Assembly: GCA_027483425.1 (NCBI GenBank)
Contig: JAIXUR010000013.1
Coordinates: 1-20,292 of the forward strand
Direction: 5' to 3'
DNA from: Cyanobacteriota bacterium
GTDB taxonomy: Bacteria > Cyanobacteriota > Cyanobacteriia > Phormidesmidales > Phormidesmidaceae
DNA length: 20,292 bases
Position 1 is the stretch's first letter. Every line of letters starts with the position of its first letter. The notes below the pieces were generated by a model. That model made no database searches. It had not been told where the DNA came from and worked only from the letters and a program-made list of their open reading frames with translations. Position numbers and translations under genes: made by a program. This document shows, one piece after another, positions 6,194 to 13,217 of the stretch.

Positions 6194-7546
6194 GTGTCCA
6201 ATTCCCCCCCCGATTCTCAGGATTCTCTACCCGGCCACGACATCCCTGCTCCAGAACAAAACGTCGCGTCCGTCAGCCTGCTGAACAACGCCTGGGAGCG
6301 GCAGCGGGTCTACAGCAAAAATGCGACCAGTGCCCAGGATCGGTTCTTGGCCGTTGAACGTTTGCTGACGCTCTTGGCTTTACTCGTGGTGGTGTTGGCC
6401 GTAGCCCAGCCGGTGGTGCTGAGCCGGATCGGCTCAGATGCTTCTACCACCGATCGCATGCCTCTAGATTTGCTGTTTAGCCCCAATCCGGCTGATCGGC
6501 ACGTATTACTCGGGAGTCTAAATCTGCTGTTGATCATCATCCCGATTACAATGGCGGCCCTGCGAGCCTTTGCCGTTAAGTTTAGCCGGGGCAACAGTTG
6601 GTTATTACTGCGGGGTAGCGCCGAAGCCATCAAAATGGAGATTTTTTGCTTTCGGACCCAGGTTAAGCAGTATCAATCTAACCGCAATACAGAGCTAGCC
6701 GCAAAAATTCAGTTGATTAGCGAACGGCTCAAGGGCAGCGTGGTGCACCAACGGGCCTTGTTTCCCTACGAAGATCAGACTGAGACGAAGATACGTTTGG
6801 GGCTGCTGCTCCGATTGGTCAAGCACCTCGGGATCTGGATCAATCGCTTGATTACCAGCGTTTGGGAGTTTTTGTTTGGGTTTAAAGAAGAGGTCAAAAG
6901 TCTGCCCCAAGATCCCGATCGCAATGCCGACCTGGATCCCGATGGCTATATCAAGTACCGCCTAGAAGGACAGTTTGACTGGTATCGACGCAAAGCTCGC
7001 AGCCAAGATCGCCAGCATCAAATCCTGCAGACCAGTGTTTATGCCTTTGGCGGCATTGGCACCCTATTGGCGGCGATCGGCTTCCAGAGCTGGGTCGCGG
7101 TCACCGCGACCCTAGCGGCGGCCTTGGTTAACTACTTGGAGTATCGTCGGGTAGAAGCCACCCTGATGGGCTACAATCAGGCCGCAGATACCCTCTACGA
7201 TATTCGTACCTGGTGGCTCTCCCTACCCGAGGCTGACAAGGCCAACTTCAAGAACTTTGAAAAGCTGGTGGTCAACACCGAAGAAACTATCCGCAGCGAG
7301 CACAACAGCTGGCTCCAGGATATGCAGGATCGCCTGGCCAACCTCTACGATGCTGACAGCAAAGGCGATGCACCTGCGGCTGATGGTAAGCCTGCCGATG
7401 GCTCTGGCCCCGGCCCTGCGTCTAGTCCTGAAACTAAGCCCGGTTTACCCAAGCCTGCGGCTTTATCCCCAGATCCAGAGGCCGTGTCTGGCCAGGACGT
7501 ATCCGTGAAGGAACCCGACAGCGCTGTCGAACCCAGCCTTCCATAA
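6194..7546 (+). CDS. SLATT/DUF4231-domain membrane effector, 450 aa
   Basis: Starts at GTG 6194, 11 bases after the SLOG stop. Four hydrophobic helices are visible in two pairs: about 55-77 and 103-125, then 279-296 and 299-315. The C-terminal half (about 250-375) has DUF4231/SLATT features: YRLEGQFDWYRRKA before the membrane pair, EYRRVEATLMGYNQAADTL after it, and W-L-P-E further on. The N-terminal half repeats the plan (NNAWERQRVYSKNATSAQ, helix pair, then RGNSWLLLRGSAEAIKMEI), so the protein looks like two SLATT units joined by a helical linker. Residues 385-450 are a low-complexity Pro/Ala/Ser tail. SLATT proteins are predicted pore-forming effectors activated by SLOG or nucleotidyltransferase partners. 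The tandem form is longer than the usual single unit. Confidence 0.85.
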   Translation: MSNSPPDSQDSLPGHDIPAPEQNVASVSLLNNAWERQRVYSKNATSAQDRFLAVERLLTLLALLVVVLAVAQPVVLSRIGSDASTTDRMPLDLLFSPNPADRHVLLGSLNLLLIIIPITMAALRAFAVKFSRGNSWLLLRGSAEAIKMEIFCFRTQVKQYQSNRNTELAAKIQLISERLKGSVVHQRALFPYEDQTETKIRLGLLLRLVKHLGIWINRLITSVWEFLFGFKEEVKSLPQDPDRNADLDPDGYIKYRLEGQFDWYRRKARSQDRQHQILQTSVYAFGGIGTLLAAIGFQSWVAVTATLAAALVNYLEYRRVEATLMGYNQAADTLYDIRTWWLSLPEADKANFKNFEKLVVNTEETIRSEHNSWLQDMQDRLANLYDADSKGDAPAADGKPADGSGPGPASSPETKPGLPKPAALSPDPEAVSGQDVSVKEPDSAVEPSLP

Positions 7547-7556
7547 AGCCAGTTTC

Positions 7557-8144
7557 CTACCAGCCGAAAGCTGACAGCGGCACAACGTCTTGCTTGTGAG
7601 CGCCTTCACCCTCGGTGCTGGACTCAGCCCGACGCGACTCGGCGCAAAACGAGGCGGTGCTAAACCCGCCAAATCGCTTGACCACACTGGTGCGCAGCCG
7701 CAGATTGGGGTTGGCAAACCAAAAGCGCTCGATGGAACTCATGGTGTCGTACTCGGTGATGAGTAGTAGCCCATCCTCGCTATCGATCTCGTAGCGGCCA
7801 ATCACCGGCACAATTTCGGCATAGCCCCGCTCCCGCAGGAGCTGGCCACCGCTGGAGCCGTCGGCATCGGGCACCAGGGCAAACACCGTGCTGCCCTCAT
7901 GGTTCTCATCGTCTTTATCCCAGTCCATGGCCCCATGCCAGGTGACGTAGGCCCCGCCCACCGCCAGGGCCGGGTCGACGTCATGGAGTTGGCAAATTTC
8001 CACCACGCTGGGGTGTTCTGCCTCTAGCGCCTCTACCGAAATGCTCGAACTACCCAGCTCCGCCCGACGAAAGGGGAGGTGGTGGGTGGTGCGCTGGGAA
8101 CTCCACTGGCCCGCGCTGAGGCGGAAAAAATCCATTACGTTCAT
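7557..8144 (-). CDS. cpcS: CpcS/CpeS-family phycobiliprotein lyase
   Basis: The product is 195 aa from the ATG at 8144; a TTG at 8159 would add only five residues. It attaches phycocyanobilin-type chromophores to cysteines of phycobiliproteins during phycobilisome assembly in the cytoplasm. Family signs are the start MNVMDFFRLSAGQWSSQRTTHH, the run CQLHDVDPALAVGGAYVTWHG (about 51-71), ENHEGSTVFALVP, GYAEIVPVIGRYE, and the hallmark IERFWFANPNLRLRTS (138-153) followed by KRFGGFSTASFCAESR. The beta-rich lipocalin-like length is normal, with a short extra polar tail from about 173. It converges on the SLATT gene with 10 bases between stop codons and no clear terminator. The subtype and target cysteine cannot be told from sequence alone. 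Confidence 0.9.
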   Translation of the reverse strand: MNVMDFFRLSAGQWSSQRTTHHLPFRRAELGSSSISVEALEAEHPSVVEICQLHDVDPALAVGGAYVTWHGAMDWDKDDENHEGSTVFALVPDADGSSGGQLLRERGYAEIVPVIGRYEIDSEDGLLLITEYDTMSSIERFWFANPNLRLRTSVVKRFGGFSTASFCAESRRAESSTEGEGAHKQDVVPLSAFGW

Positions 8145-8217
8145 GGGGCTAGGTCTCAAGTTGCTGCGTAGATAGATCAGGAAATGACTAGGAAAGAAGA
8201 TCCCGGTTTTAATCTAG

Positions 8218-8500
8218 CGGCTATAACCGCTGTAGGGTAGGCACGGCCCACCGGAACTATTGTCCAGAAGTCGCCTAAGTGGGCGGACTCACTAGCCCAG
8301 ACCGCTGGGCTGAGATAACGCCATATCGATCATAACCGTTGTCTGGGCTCACGTTGCGGAGAGTCTACACCGGGGCGGTTGAGCCCCCGCTGCCCTCGCC
8401 AGGTGTCTAACACCGTGACGGGTAACTACGGCGAACCTGAGCGTTTACTCCCTGGCTCCGTCCGCACACTTGGGCCTTTTCTTCACGGTAGGTTCATGCC
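8218..8500 (-). ncRNA. Candidate structured RNA, HEARO/omega-RNA-like, orphan
   Basis: This GC-rich stretch has no coding frame but many paired segments. GCCCAGAC (8295-8302) pairs with GTCTGGGC (8341-8348), or its first part with CTGGGC at 8305-8310. CGGGG (8371-8375) pairs with CCCCG (8385-8389), and GGTGT (8402-8406) with ACACC (8410-8414) or with the ACACC at 8367-8371. Read leftward, the order of stems and single strands recalls HEARO RNAs, the omega RNAs that guide IscB nucleases and are often found without an IscB gene in cyanobacteria. That resemblance is from memory. No IscB or TnpB frame is nearby, and the next leftward gene is the lyase. Strand and ends are uncertain. Confidence 0.3.
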
Positions 8501-8746
8501 ACCCTGGTGCTTGCTTCTTTAGGTGTATTTCATCCCATGGAAAAACATCCCGATCGCAGTGGCGAGAGGCCGTTAGGTATAGTGATGTAGCTCAATTCCT
8601 AGACCAGGCCCTAGACCAAGTTATGAGTTGGAACACTCTGGGTTAAACTTCTGGATCAACGTTGAGAAATGCAACATAAGCCATACAATTTCGCGGTATG
8701 GTCTCTATGGTTAATCTGCTGGCCAAAGCTCCGGTCAAGGCGCTAC

Positions 8747-8783
8747 GTTGAAGTTGTCAGGCTACCGCCCTACCAACTTCAAC
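8747..8783. promoter_or_regulatory. 10-bp inverted repeat before the glycosyltransferase gene
   Basis: GTTGAAGTTG (8747-8756) and CAACTTCAAC (8774-8783) are perfect inverted copies 17 bases apart, ending 49 bases before the chosen ATG at 8833. No T-run follows, so it is not a standard terminator. It could be an operator for a dimeric regulator or a leader hairpin. Its place just ahead of the in-frame GTG at 8788 favours the later ATG start. Confidence 0.35.
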
Positions 8784-8832
8784 TCGGGTGCTGAATGGAT
8801 TTAGCTCAAGATTGAGGTTTGGTGAGGGTTCT

Positions 8833-9573
8833 ATGGTGTTGGCAAATCGGTCGAATACCCCAGAGGTACTCAAGGTCATGGGGTTGCCCGTTCACTGGCG
8901 GGCCGACTATGCCGGCTGGCTGGTCGATCAGTATCGCCAGGGGCACGGTGCCCACGTCGTCACCCTCAACGCCGAAATGGCTATGCAGGCTGACCAAAAC
9001 CCGGCCCTGCGCCAGGTCATTCTCAATGCCGAGCTGGTTATTCCCGATGGCGCTGGGGTCGTGCTGTACTTCCTCACCCGAGGGCAGCGCATTGAGCGTG
9101 CCCCGGGCATTGAGCTGGCGGCCACGGTACTCAAGCGCCTGTCGCCGCAGGAAACCGTGTTTATGTATGGGGGCGTGCCCGGTGTGGCCGATCGCGCTGG
9201 TCTCTACTGGCAGCGGCAGCTGGCTGGGTTAACGGTGGTGGGCACCCAGCACGGCTACCTCGACGCCCAGGATCAGCCTGAGTTTTTGCAGCGTCTAGAG
9301 CAGCTCCAGCCCAGTGTAATTTTGGTGGGCATGGGCGTGCCCCGCCAAGAGCTCTGGATTCGTGACCATCGCCACCTCTGCCCCAACAGCCTATGGATTG
9401 GTGTAGGCGGCAGTTTTGACATTTGGGCCGGGGTTAAGTCTCGCGCTCCCGAGTGGATGTGCAACAACCACCTGGAGTGGCTTTACCGCCTTTACAAAGA
9501 GCCCTGGCGCTGGCGGCGGATGCTCGCGCTGCCTCACTTCGCGTGGCGATCGCTCACCTATTCGGCCCGTTGA
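8833..9573 (+). CDS. WecG/TagA/CpsF-family glycosyltransferase
   Basis: The product is 247 aa from the ATG at 8833, which has GGTGAGGG a few bases upstream; an in-frame GTG at 8788 would extend it by 15 residues. The family transfers N-acetylmannosamine or a related sugar onto a lipid-linked acceptor for cell-surface polysaccharide, at the inner face of the membrane. Family signs are VMGLPVHW near the start, VVTLNAEMAM (about 42-51), the nucleotide-sugar site ELVIPDGAGVV with the probable catalytic-base Asp near 72, VFMYGG, VGTQHGYL, VILVGMGVPRQELWI, WIGVGGSFDIWAG and the C-terminal APEWM..HLEWLYRLYKEPWRWRRM helix that contacts membrane. The length is normal. It converges on sfsA. The exact sugar is unknown. 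Confidence 0.93.
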   Translation: MVLANRSNTPEVLKVMGLPVHWRADYAGWLVDQYRQGHGAHVVTLNAEMAMQADQNPALRQVILNAELVIPDGAGVVLYFLTRGQRIERAPGIELAATVLKRLSPQETVFMYGGVPGVADRAGLYWQRQLAGLTVVGTQHGYLDAQDQPEFLQRLEQLQPSVILVGMGVPRQELWIRDHRHLCPNSLWIGVGGSFDIWAGVKSRAPEWMCNNHLEWLYRLYKEPWRWRRMLALPHFAWRSLTYSAR

Positions 9574-9578
9574 GGAGC

Positions 9579-9616
9579 TTAGTTTAGGGGTAGGCAAAAT
9601 CCTAAACCTAACTTTT
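9579..9616 (+). terminator. Possible intrinsic terminator after the glycosyltransferase
   Basis: TTAGTTTAGG (9579-9588) pairs with CCTAAACCTAA (9601-9611), with one bulged C and a 12-base loop, followed by CTTTTCT. It lies in the 56 bases between the convergent glycosyltransferase and sfsA stop codons. The stem is AT-rich and so only moderately strong. Confidence 0.4.
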
Positions 9617-9629
9617 CTGCCTTCCACAT

Positions 9630-10361
9630 TTAACCCAGCACCAAGTCGGCTAGCCCCAAATATCGCACCCCCGCCGGGGTCACCTCAAAGCGGCAGGGCA
9701 ATACCTTGACACCCTTGGCGATGGCCTCGCGCAGCAGCACCCCGTAGGTGGGGTCGGCGTCATCCCCCGGCGAAAACTCGGTGCAGTCGCCCCGGTTGAT
9801 GAAATACAGCATCACCGCCTGGGCTTGGGGAATAAGGGCGGCCAGCTCTCTCAAGTGCTTTTGCCCTCGGGTGGTGACCGTATCGGGGAATAGAGCCAGG
9901 GTGCCCTTGGCCCAGGTGGTGTTTTTGACCTCGATGTAGGTGGGCGTCGCCGTCTCGTCCCCAGAAATCACAAAGTCGATGCGGCTTTTGCCGTCGCCGC
10001 CGTAGCGCACCTCGGGGCGAATGGTGGTGTAGTCGCCCAGTTCTGGAATTTGTCGCGCTTCGAGCAGAGACTTGACCACCCGATTTGGCAGCGCCGTATT
10101 GGCCCCGGCCCAGGTGGGGACTGTGTCGTGTACCTCCGCCAGTTCCCAGGTGTAGGAGAGCTTGCGCTTGGGGTTAGGGTCGTAGGACACCAGCACCCGC
10201 CCGCCCAGGTGGCAAACCCCGGTCATCGGCCCGGTATTGGGACAGTGGGCGATCACAACTTCGCCGGTCGCTAGCTCAATGTCGGCAAAGAACCGCTTGT
10301 AGCGCTTCAGCAGCGTGCCCTCTAGCAGAGGCGGAAAGGGGTAGAACCAGTCGGCGGTCAT
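9630..10361 (-). CDS. sfsA: SfsA family DNA/RNA nuclease
   Basis: The product is 243 aa, the usual SfsA length. First named as a sugar fermentation stimulation protein, the family has an N-terminal OB-like nucleic-acid-binding part and a C-terminal PD-(D/E)XK nuclease fold. Seen here: LLEGTLLKRYKRFFADIEL (12-30), AHCPNTGPMTG (38-48), RKLSYTWEL (66-74), GANTALPNRVV, then the nuclease core with RIDFVI (Asp near 129) and YIEVKNTTW (Glu near 144, Lys near 146), FPDTVTTRGQKHL and a C-terminal GVRYLGL. All expected catalytic residues are present. It lies 30 bases downstream of recJ on the same strand, so the two nucleases are probably co-transcribed. The biological role in cyanobacteria is not settled. 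Confidence 0.96.
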   Translation of the reverse strand: MTADWFYPFPPLLEGTLLKRYKRFFADIELATGEVVIAHCPNTGPMTGVCHLGGRVLVSYDPNPKRKLSYTWELAEVHDTVPTWAGANTALPNRVVKSLLEARQIPELGDYTTIRPEVRYGGDGKSRIDFVISGDETATPTYIEVKNTTWAKGTLALFPDTVTTRGQKHLRELAALIPQAQAVMLYFINRGDCTEFSPGDDADPTYGVLLREAIAKGVKVLPCRFEVTPAGVRYLGLADLVLG

Positions 10362-10391
10362 GGGGGCGGGAAAGGGTAGGCCGTGCTCACC

Positions 10392-12731
10392 CTACCAGGA
10401 AAGGGTCGTCACTGGCACCTGGGCAAAGTAGCGACGGCGAAACTGCTCTTCTTGCAGCAGGTCTAGGAAGCGCCGCACCACCGTAGCCGCTGGCGAAACC
10501 GAGTCTGGATCAGTACGAATGGTGAGGGTTTCATCCTCCAGGGCCACGGCCTCGAAGCCTACGGTCGCCAGCGCGGCTAACCCCAGGGCCAGGCTGGTGG
10601 GAGACAGGCCGAGTCGATCCATGAGTTGCGTTTGGGTCACTGGGGTCTGGGTGCGGGCCAGGTACTTAGCCAGACCCACCAGTTCCTGCCACACCTCCAT
10701 CGGCGTGAGCATCTCTCGATCGGTGGAAAACGTGAGCGCCAGGGGTAACCCCGTCTGGGCCGACTGCCGCTGCCAGGCCTGCCAGTCGCTCCACTGTACC
10801 GGGGCCTGATCGACCCGCAGCACGGCCTTTGGGTCGGCTGGAATCGCCTGCCGCCAATCCAGAATCGGTGGGGTCAAAATGGGTGCCGATCGTGGCGACT
10901 CTGGCCCCGGTGTTTGGGCCAACACCGGGCGTACATCCAGGAGCTTGACGTGGTAGCCAGGGCTGTGGGGGGCGTGTTTGGCGCTGTTGAAGTCTAGCTC
11001 CACCACCACATCGCAGCGGCCCGGGGGCAGTTCGTCGCGATAGTGGCCCCACCACTCGCCCGCAAAGCCCGCTGGGGAGCTGTCATCCCACAGCTCAAAC
11101 TCGGTTTTGATAAACCCCACCGCCTTGTTCTGGCGATCGCGCAGCTTTTTGTGAAAGGCCCTCTGAAACCAGGCATTGCGAATTAGGAGTTTGGCGACTG
11201 GGTTACCCATGCCGCAGGGCTCCAGGGCCTTGAGCTCGCGAAAGAGGGCCTGGCCGAGGTCGGCCACCGTAACCGTGAGATCGATGGAGAGCACTGGCTG
11301 GGGGGCGCGATCGCCCCCCAACTGTTCGCGCACCATCCGGTTCAGCGCCGCCGCCAGCAGCTCAATGTGCTCCACCGGCAGCGTTAACCCCGCCGCCAGG
11401 GGATGCCCCCCAAACCCGCTCAACAGATCCGACTGCGCCTGAAACAGCTGATAGAGATCGAGCCCCGCCACCGACCGGGCTGACCCCCGGGCCAGCCGGG
11501 GGCTGCTGTCGGCCGCGGGCGGGTCAAGGCGCAGCAGCAGGGTGGGCCGCCCCAGGGCCTGGGCCACCTGCCCCGCCACCAGACCCAAAATGCCCGTGGG
11601 CCACTGCTCGTCGGCCAACACCAGGCAGCGGGTCGTGGCCAGGTCAACCTGGGCCAGCCGCGCCATCACCTGCTCGTAGAGGTCTCGCTGGAGGGCTTTG
11701 CGGCGGGTGTTGGCCAACTCGGCTTCGTAGGCTAGGGTTTTACAGCGATCGCGATCTGGGCTGGTCAGCAGCTCTACGCAAAAACTGGCATCGCCGTGGA
11801 TCCGGCTGACGGCATTGATCCTGGGCCCTAGCCCAAAGGAAATGTCTGTGGGGCGATCGCCCGTCCGCTTGCACAGGGTCAGCAGTTCCGCCAGGCCCGG
11901 TCTCGGATAGGCCGGGTTAGGCTGGCCCTGGGTTTGCAGCCGCTGCAGCCCCACCTGGGCCAGGTAGCGACAGTCGCCCCGCAGTTCTACCAGGTCCGCA
12001 ATCAGGCCAATGGCCACCAGATCTAGCACATGTTCCAACGGTAGCGGCGGCGGCGACTCTAGGGCGTCATACAGCCCCTCCAGCAGTTTGTAGGCCACGG
12101 CCACCCCCGACAGCGATCCCAGAGGATGGCCCGGCGGCAATCGGCGCGGGTTGATCAGCGCGATCGCCCCTATATCTCCCGCCGGCAGCGTGTGGTGATC
12201 CGTCACGATCACCGCCATGCCCCGCGATCGGGCGTAGGCAATTTCGGCCCCGTTGGTGCTGCCGGTGTCACAGGTCACCATCAGGGTGGCTCCCGCCGCC
12301 GCCAGCTGGTCAATCCCCCGCTGCGACAGCCCGTGGGATTCGCTCAGACGGTTGGGAATGTAGTAGGTGAGGCGATCGCCCTTCGGGATTAGCTGTCCCA
12401 GGCCATCCCACAGCACGGCGGTGGCGGTGACCCCATCGGCATCAAAGTCCCCCCAGATCGCCACCGTCTCTCCCTGGGCAATGGCTTGCTTGAGGCGGTC
12501 AACGGCGATCGCCATATCCGGTCCAAAGGCGCTGGCAGGGGCCGGTTGGTAAGCGGCCGGATTCAGCCAGCCCGCCAAATCTTGGGCAGAACACAACTGC
12601 CGCTGCCATAGCACCTGAGCCAGCCAGCGGGCAGAGCCCAGCCCCGGTAGGGCCTGAGCCACCGCCTCTACCCAGGGCTCGGGGCAGCGATCGATGGTCG
12701 GCATATCCCAGCGCAGCGGTAGGGCATCCAT
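10392..12731 (-). CDS. recJ: Single-stranded-DNA-specific exonuclease RecJ
   Basis: The product is 779 aa from the ATG at 12731. RecJ degrades single-stranded DNA 5' to 3' in recombination and mismatch or base-excision repair. DHH-superfamily motifs are in order: WGDFDADGVTATAVL (about 93-107), CDTGSTNGAEIA (154-165), the signature TDHHTLPAG (177-185), INPRRLPPGHPLGSLSGVAVAYKLLE (193-218) and IADLVELRGDCR. The DHHA1 region holds GFGGHPLAAGLTL, and an OB-like part follows with GMGNP. A C-terminal extension of about 200 residues, common in cyanobacterial RecJ, ends the protein with winged-helix-like character (TQLMDRLGLSPTSLALGLAAL). It is rich in GCGATCGC sites. It appears to lead an operon with sfsA. 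Confidence 0.96.
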   Translation of the reverse strand: MDALPLRWDMPTIDRCPEPWVEAVAQALPGLGSARWLAQVLWQRQLCSAQDLAGWLNPAAYQPAPASAFGPDMAIAVDRLKQAIAQGETVAIWGDFDADGVTATAVLWDGLGQLIPKGDRLTYYIPNRLSESHGLSQRGIDQLAAAGATLMVTCDTGSTNGAEIAYARSRGMAVIVTDHHTLPAGDIGAIALINPRRLPPGHPLGSLSGVAVAYKLLEGLYDALESPPPLPLEHVLDLVAIGLIADLVELRGDCRYLAQVGLQRLQTQGQPNPAYPRPGLAELLTLCKRTGDRPTDISFGLGPRINAVSRIHGDASFCVELLTSPDRDRCKTLAYEAELANTRRKALQRDLYEQVMARLAQVDLATTRCLVLADEQWPTGILGLVAGQVAQALGRPTLLLRLDPPAADSSPRLARGSARSVAGLDLYQLFQAQSDLLSGFGGHPLAAGLTLPVEHIELLAAALNRMVREQLGGDRAPQPVLSIDLTVTVADLGQALFRELKALEPCGMGNPVAKLLIRNAWFQRAFHKKLRDRQNKAVGFIKTEFELWDDSSPAGFAGEWWGHYRDELPPGRCDVVVELDFNSAKHAPHSPGYHVKLLDVRPVLAQTPGPESPRSAPILTPPILDWRQAIPADPKAVLRVDQAPVQWSDWQAWQRQSAQTGLPLALTFSTDREMLTPMEVWQELVGLAKYLARTQTPVTQTQLMDRLGLSPTSLALGLAALATVGFEAVALEDETLTIRTDPDSVSPAATVVRRFLDLLQEEQFRRRYFAQVPVTTLSW

Positions 12732-13217
12732 AGGCTTCGTCCAGAAAAGGGCTTCGTCAGGAAACGGTGGAGTTTGAATGGTGCAAGCTTGGCCAGCTAG
12801 GGCAATTTAAATAAGCTTCCGTGAAATCAAGACAACCTAGAAGCCTAGGCCAAGGTCCTGCGATAGGGTGAGTGCGTGCCTGAAATTTATCTATATTGGC
12901 TGAATACATCTATAGTAATTGCTATGAATTTCTGCACTAGCGGTTGTTTGAAAAGCTAAAGAGTGTCTTAGGTTCTACCTCTAGGGGAGGCCACGGCTGC
13001 TCCAGAGCCAGTGATCTTACGGTCTTCTGACCGCGACTTTCACCTAGAGCAGCCCTTTTCAAACAACCTCTTAAGGCCGTGTATTGAAGCCGAGTCGTCT
13101 CCTATCCTTTCGGTATCTCCTTAGGTTTACTCTTTAAACGGAAGTTCCAGGCCAGCCCTGACTTGGCTCCAGGTCAATCAGACTGTTCCTGGGGTTGTAT
13201 ACTCCCCACTAATTACT
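12732..13217. other. Intergenic region carrying a MITE-like element
   Basis: This region lies between the divergent recJ and repeat-protein genes and has no credible gene. The middle is AT-rich (12780-12940), and a palindromic element follows at 12942-13068. The last 150 bases should hold the promoter of the gene at 13218; I see AT-rich pieces such as TTTACTCTTTAAA near 13125 but no clear consensus pair. Confidence 0.5.
12942..13068. mobile_element. MITE-like palindromic element, about 127 bp
   Basis: GGTTGTTTGAAAAG (12942-12955) and CTTTTCAAACAACC (13055-13068) are perfect 14-bp terminal inverted repeats 99 bases apart. Inside, GGCTGCTC (12995-13002) pairs with GAGCAGCC (13047-13054), and CGGTC (13020-13024) pairs with GACCG (13029-13033) around a four-base loop, so the whole element can fold. 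No coding frame is present, as in non-autonomous miniature transposons. The right end plus five flanking bases recurs at 732-750, supporting a repeat family. No clear target duplication is visible, and I do not name a parent insertion sequence. Confidence 0.6.

Larger units (their letters stand above)
8145..8832. other. Long intergenic region with structured sequence
   Basis: About 690 bases separate the divergent lyase and glycosyltransferase genes with no credible coding frame. Bases 8218-8500 are densely structured (see the RNA candidate). Bases 8500-8740 look unstructured except for a small hairpin CCATAC/GTATGG near 8682-8702. A 10-bp inverted repeat sits at 8747-8783 just before the glycosyltransferase. 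Promoters of both genes should lie here, but I see no well-spaced consensus pair. Confidence 0.5.

Noticed and set aside
774..7546. A canonical Thoeris system
   Set aside because: No SIR2-SLOG ThsA fusion and no short stand-alone ThsB TIR protein are present. The similarity is of logic only.
8218..8500. RNase P RNA, tmRNA or a tRNA gene
   Set aside because: The conserved landmarks of those RNAs are missing: no GAGGAAAGTCC-like segment, no tag reading frame, and no GGTTCGA T-loop in a cloverleaf.
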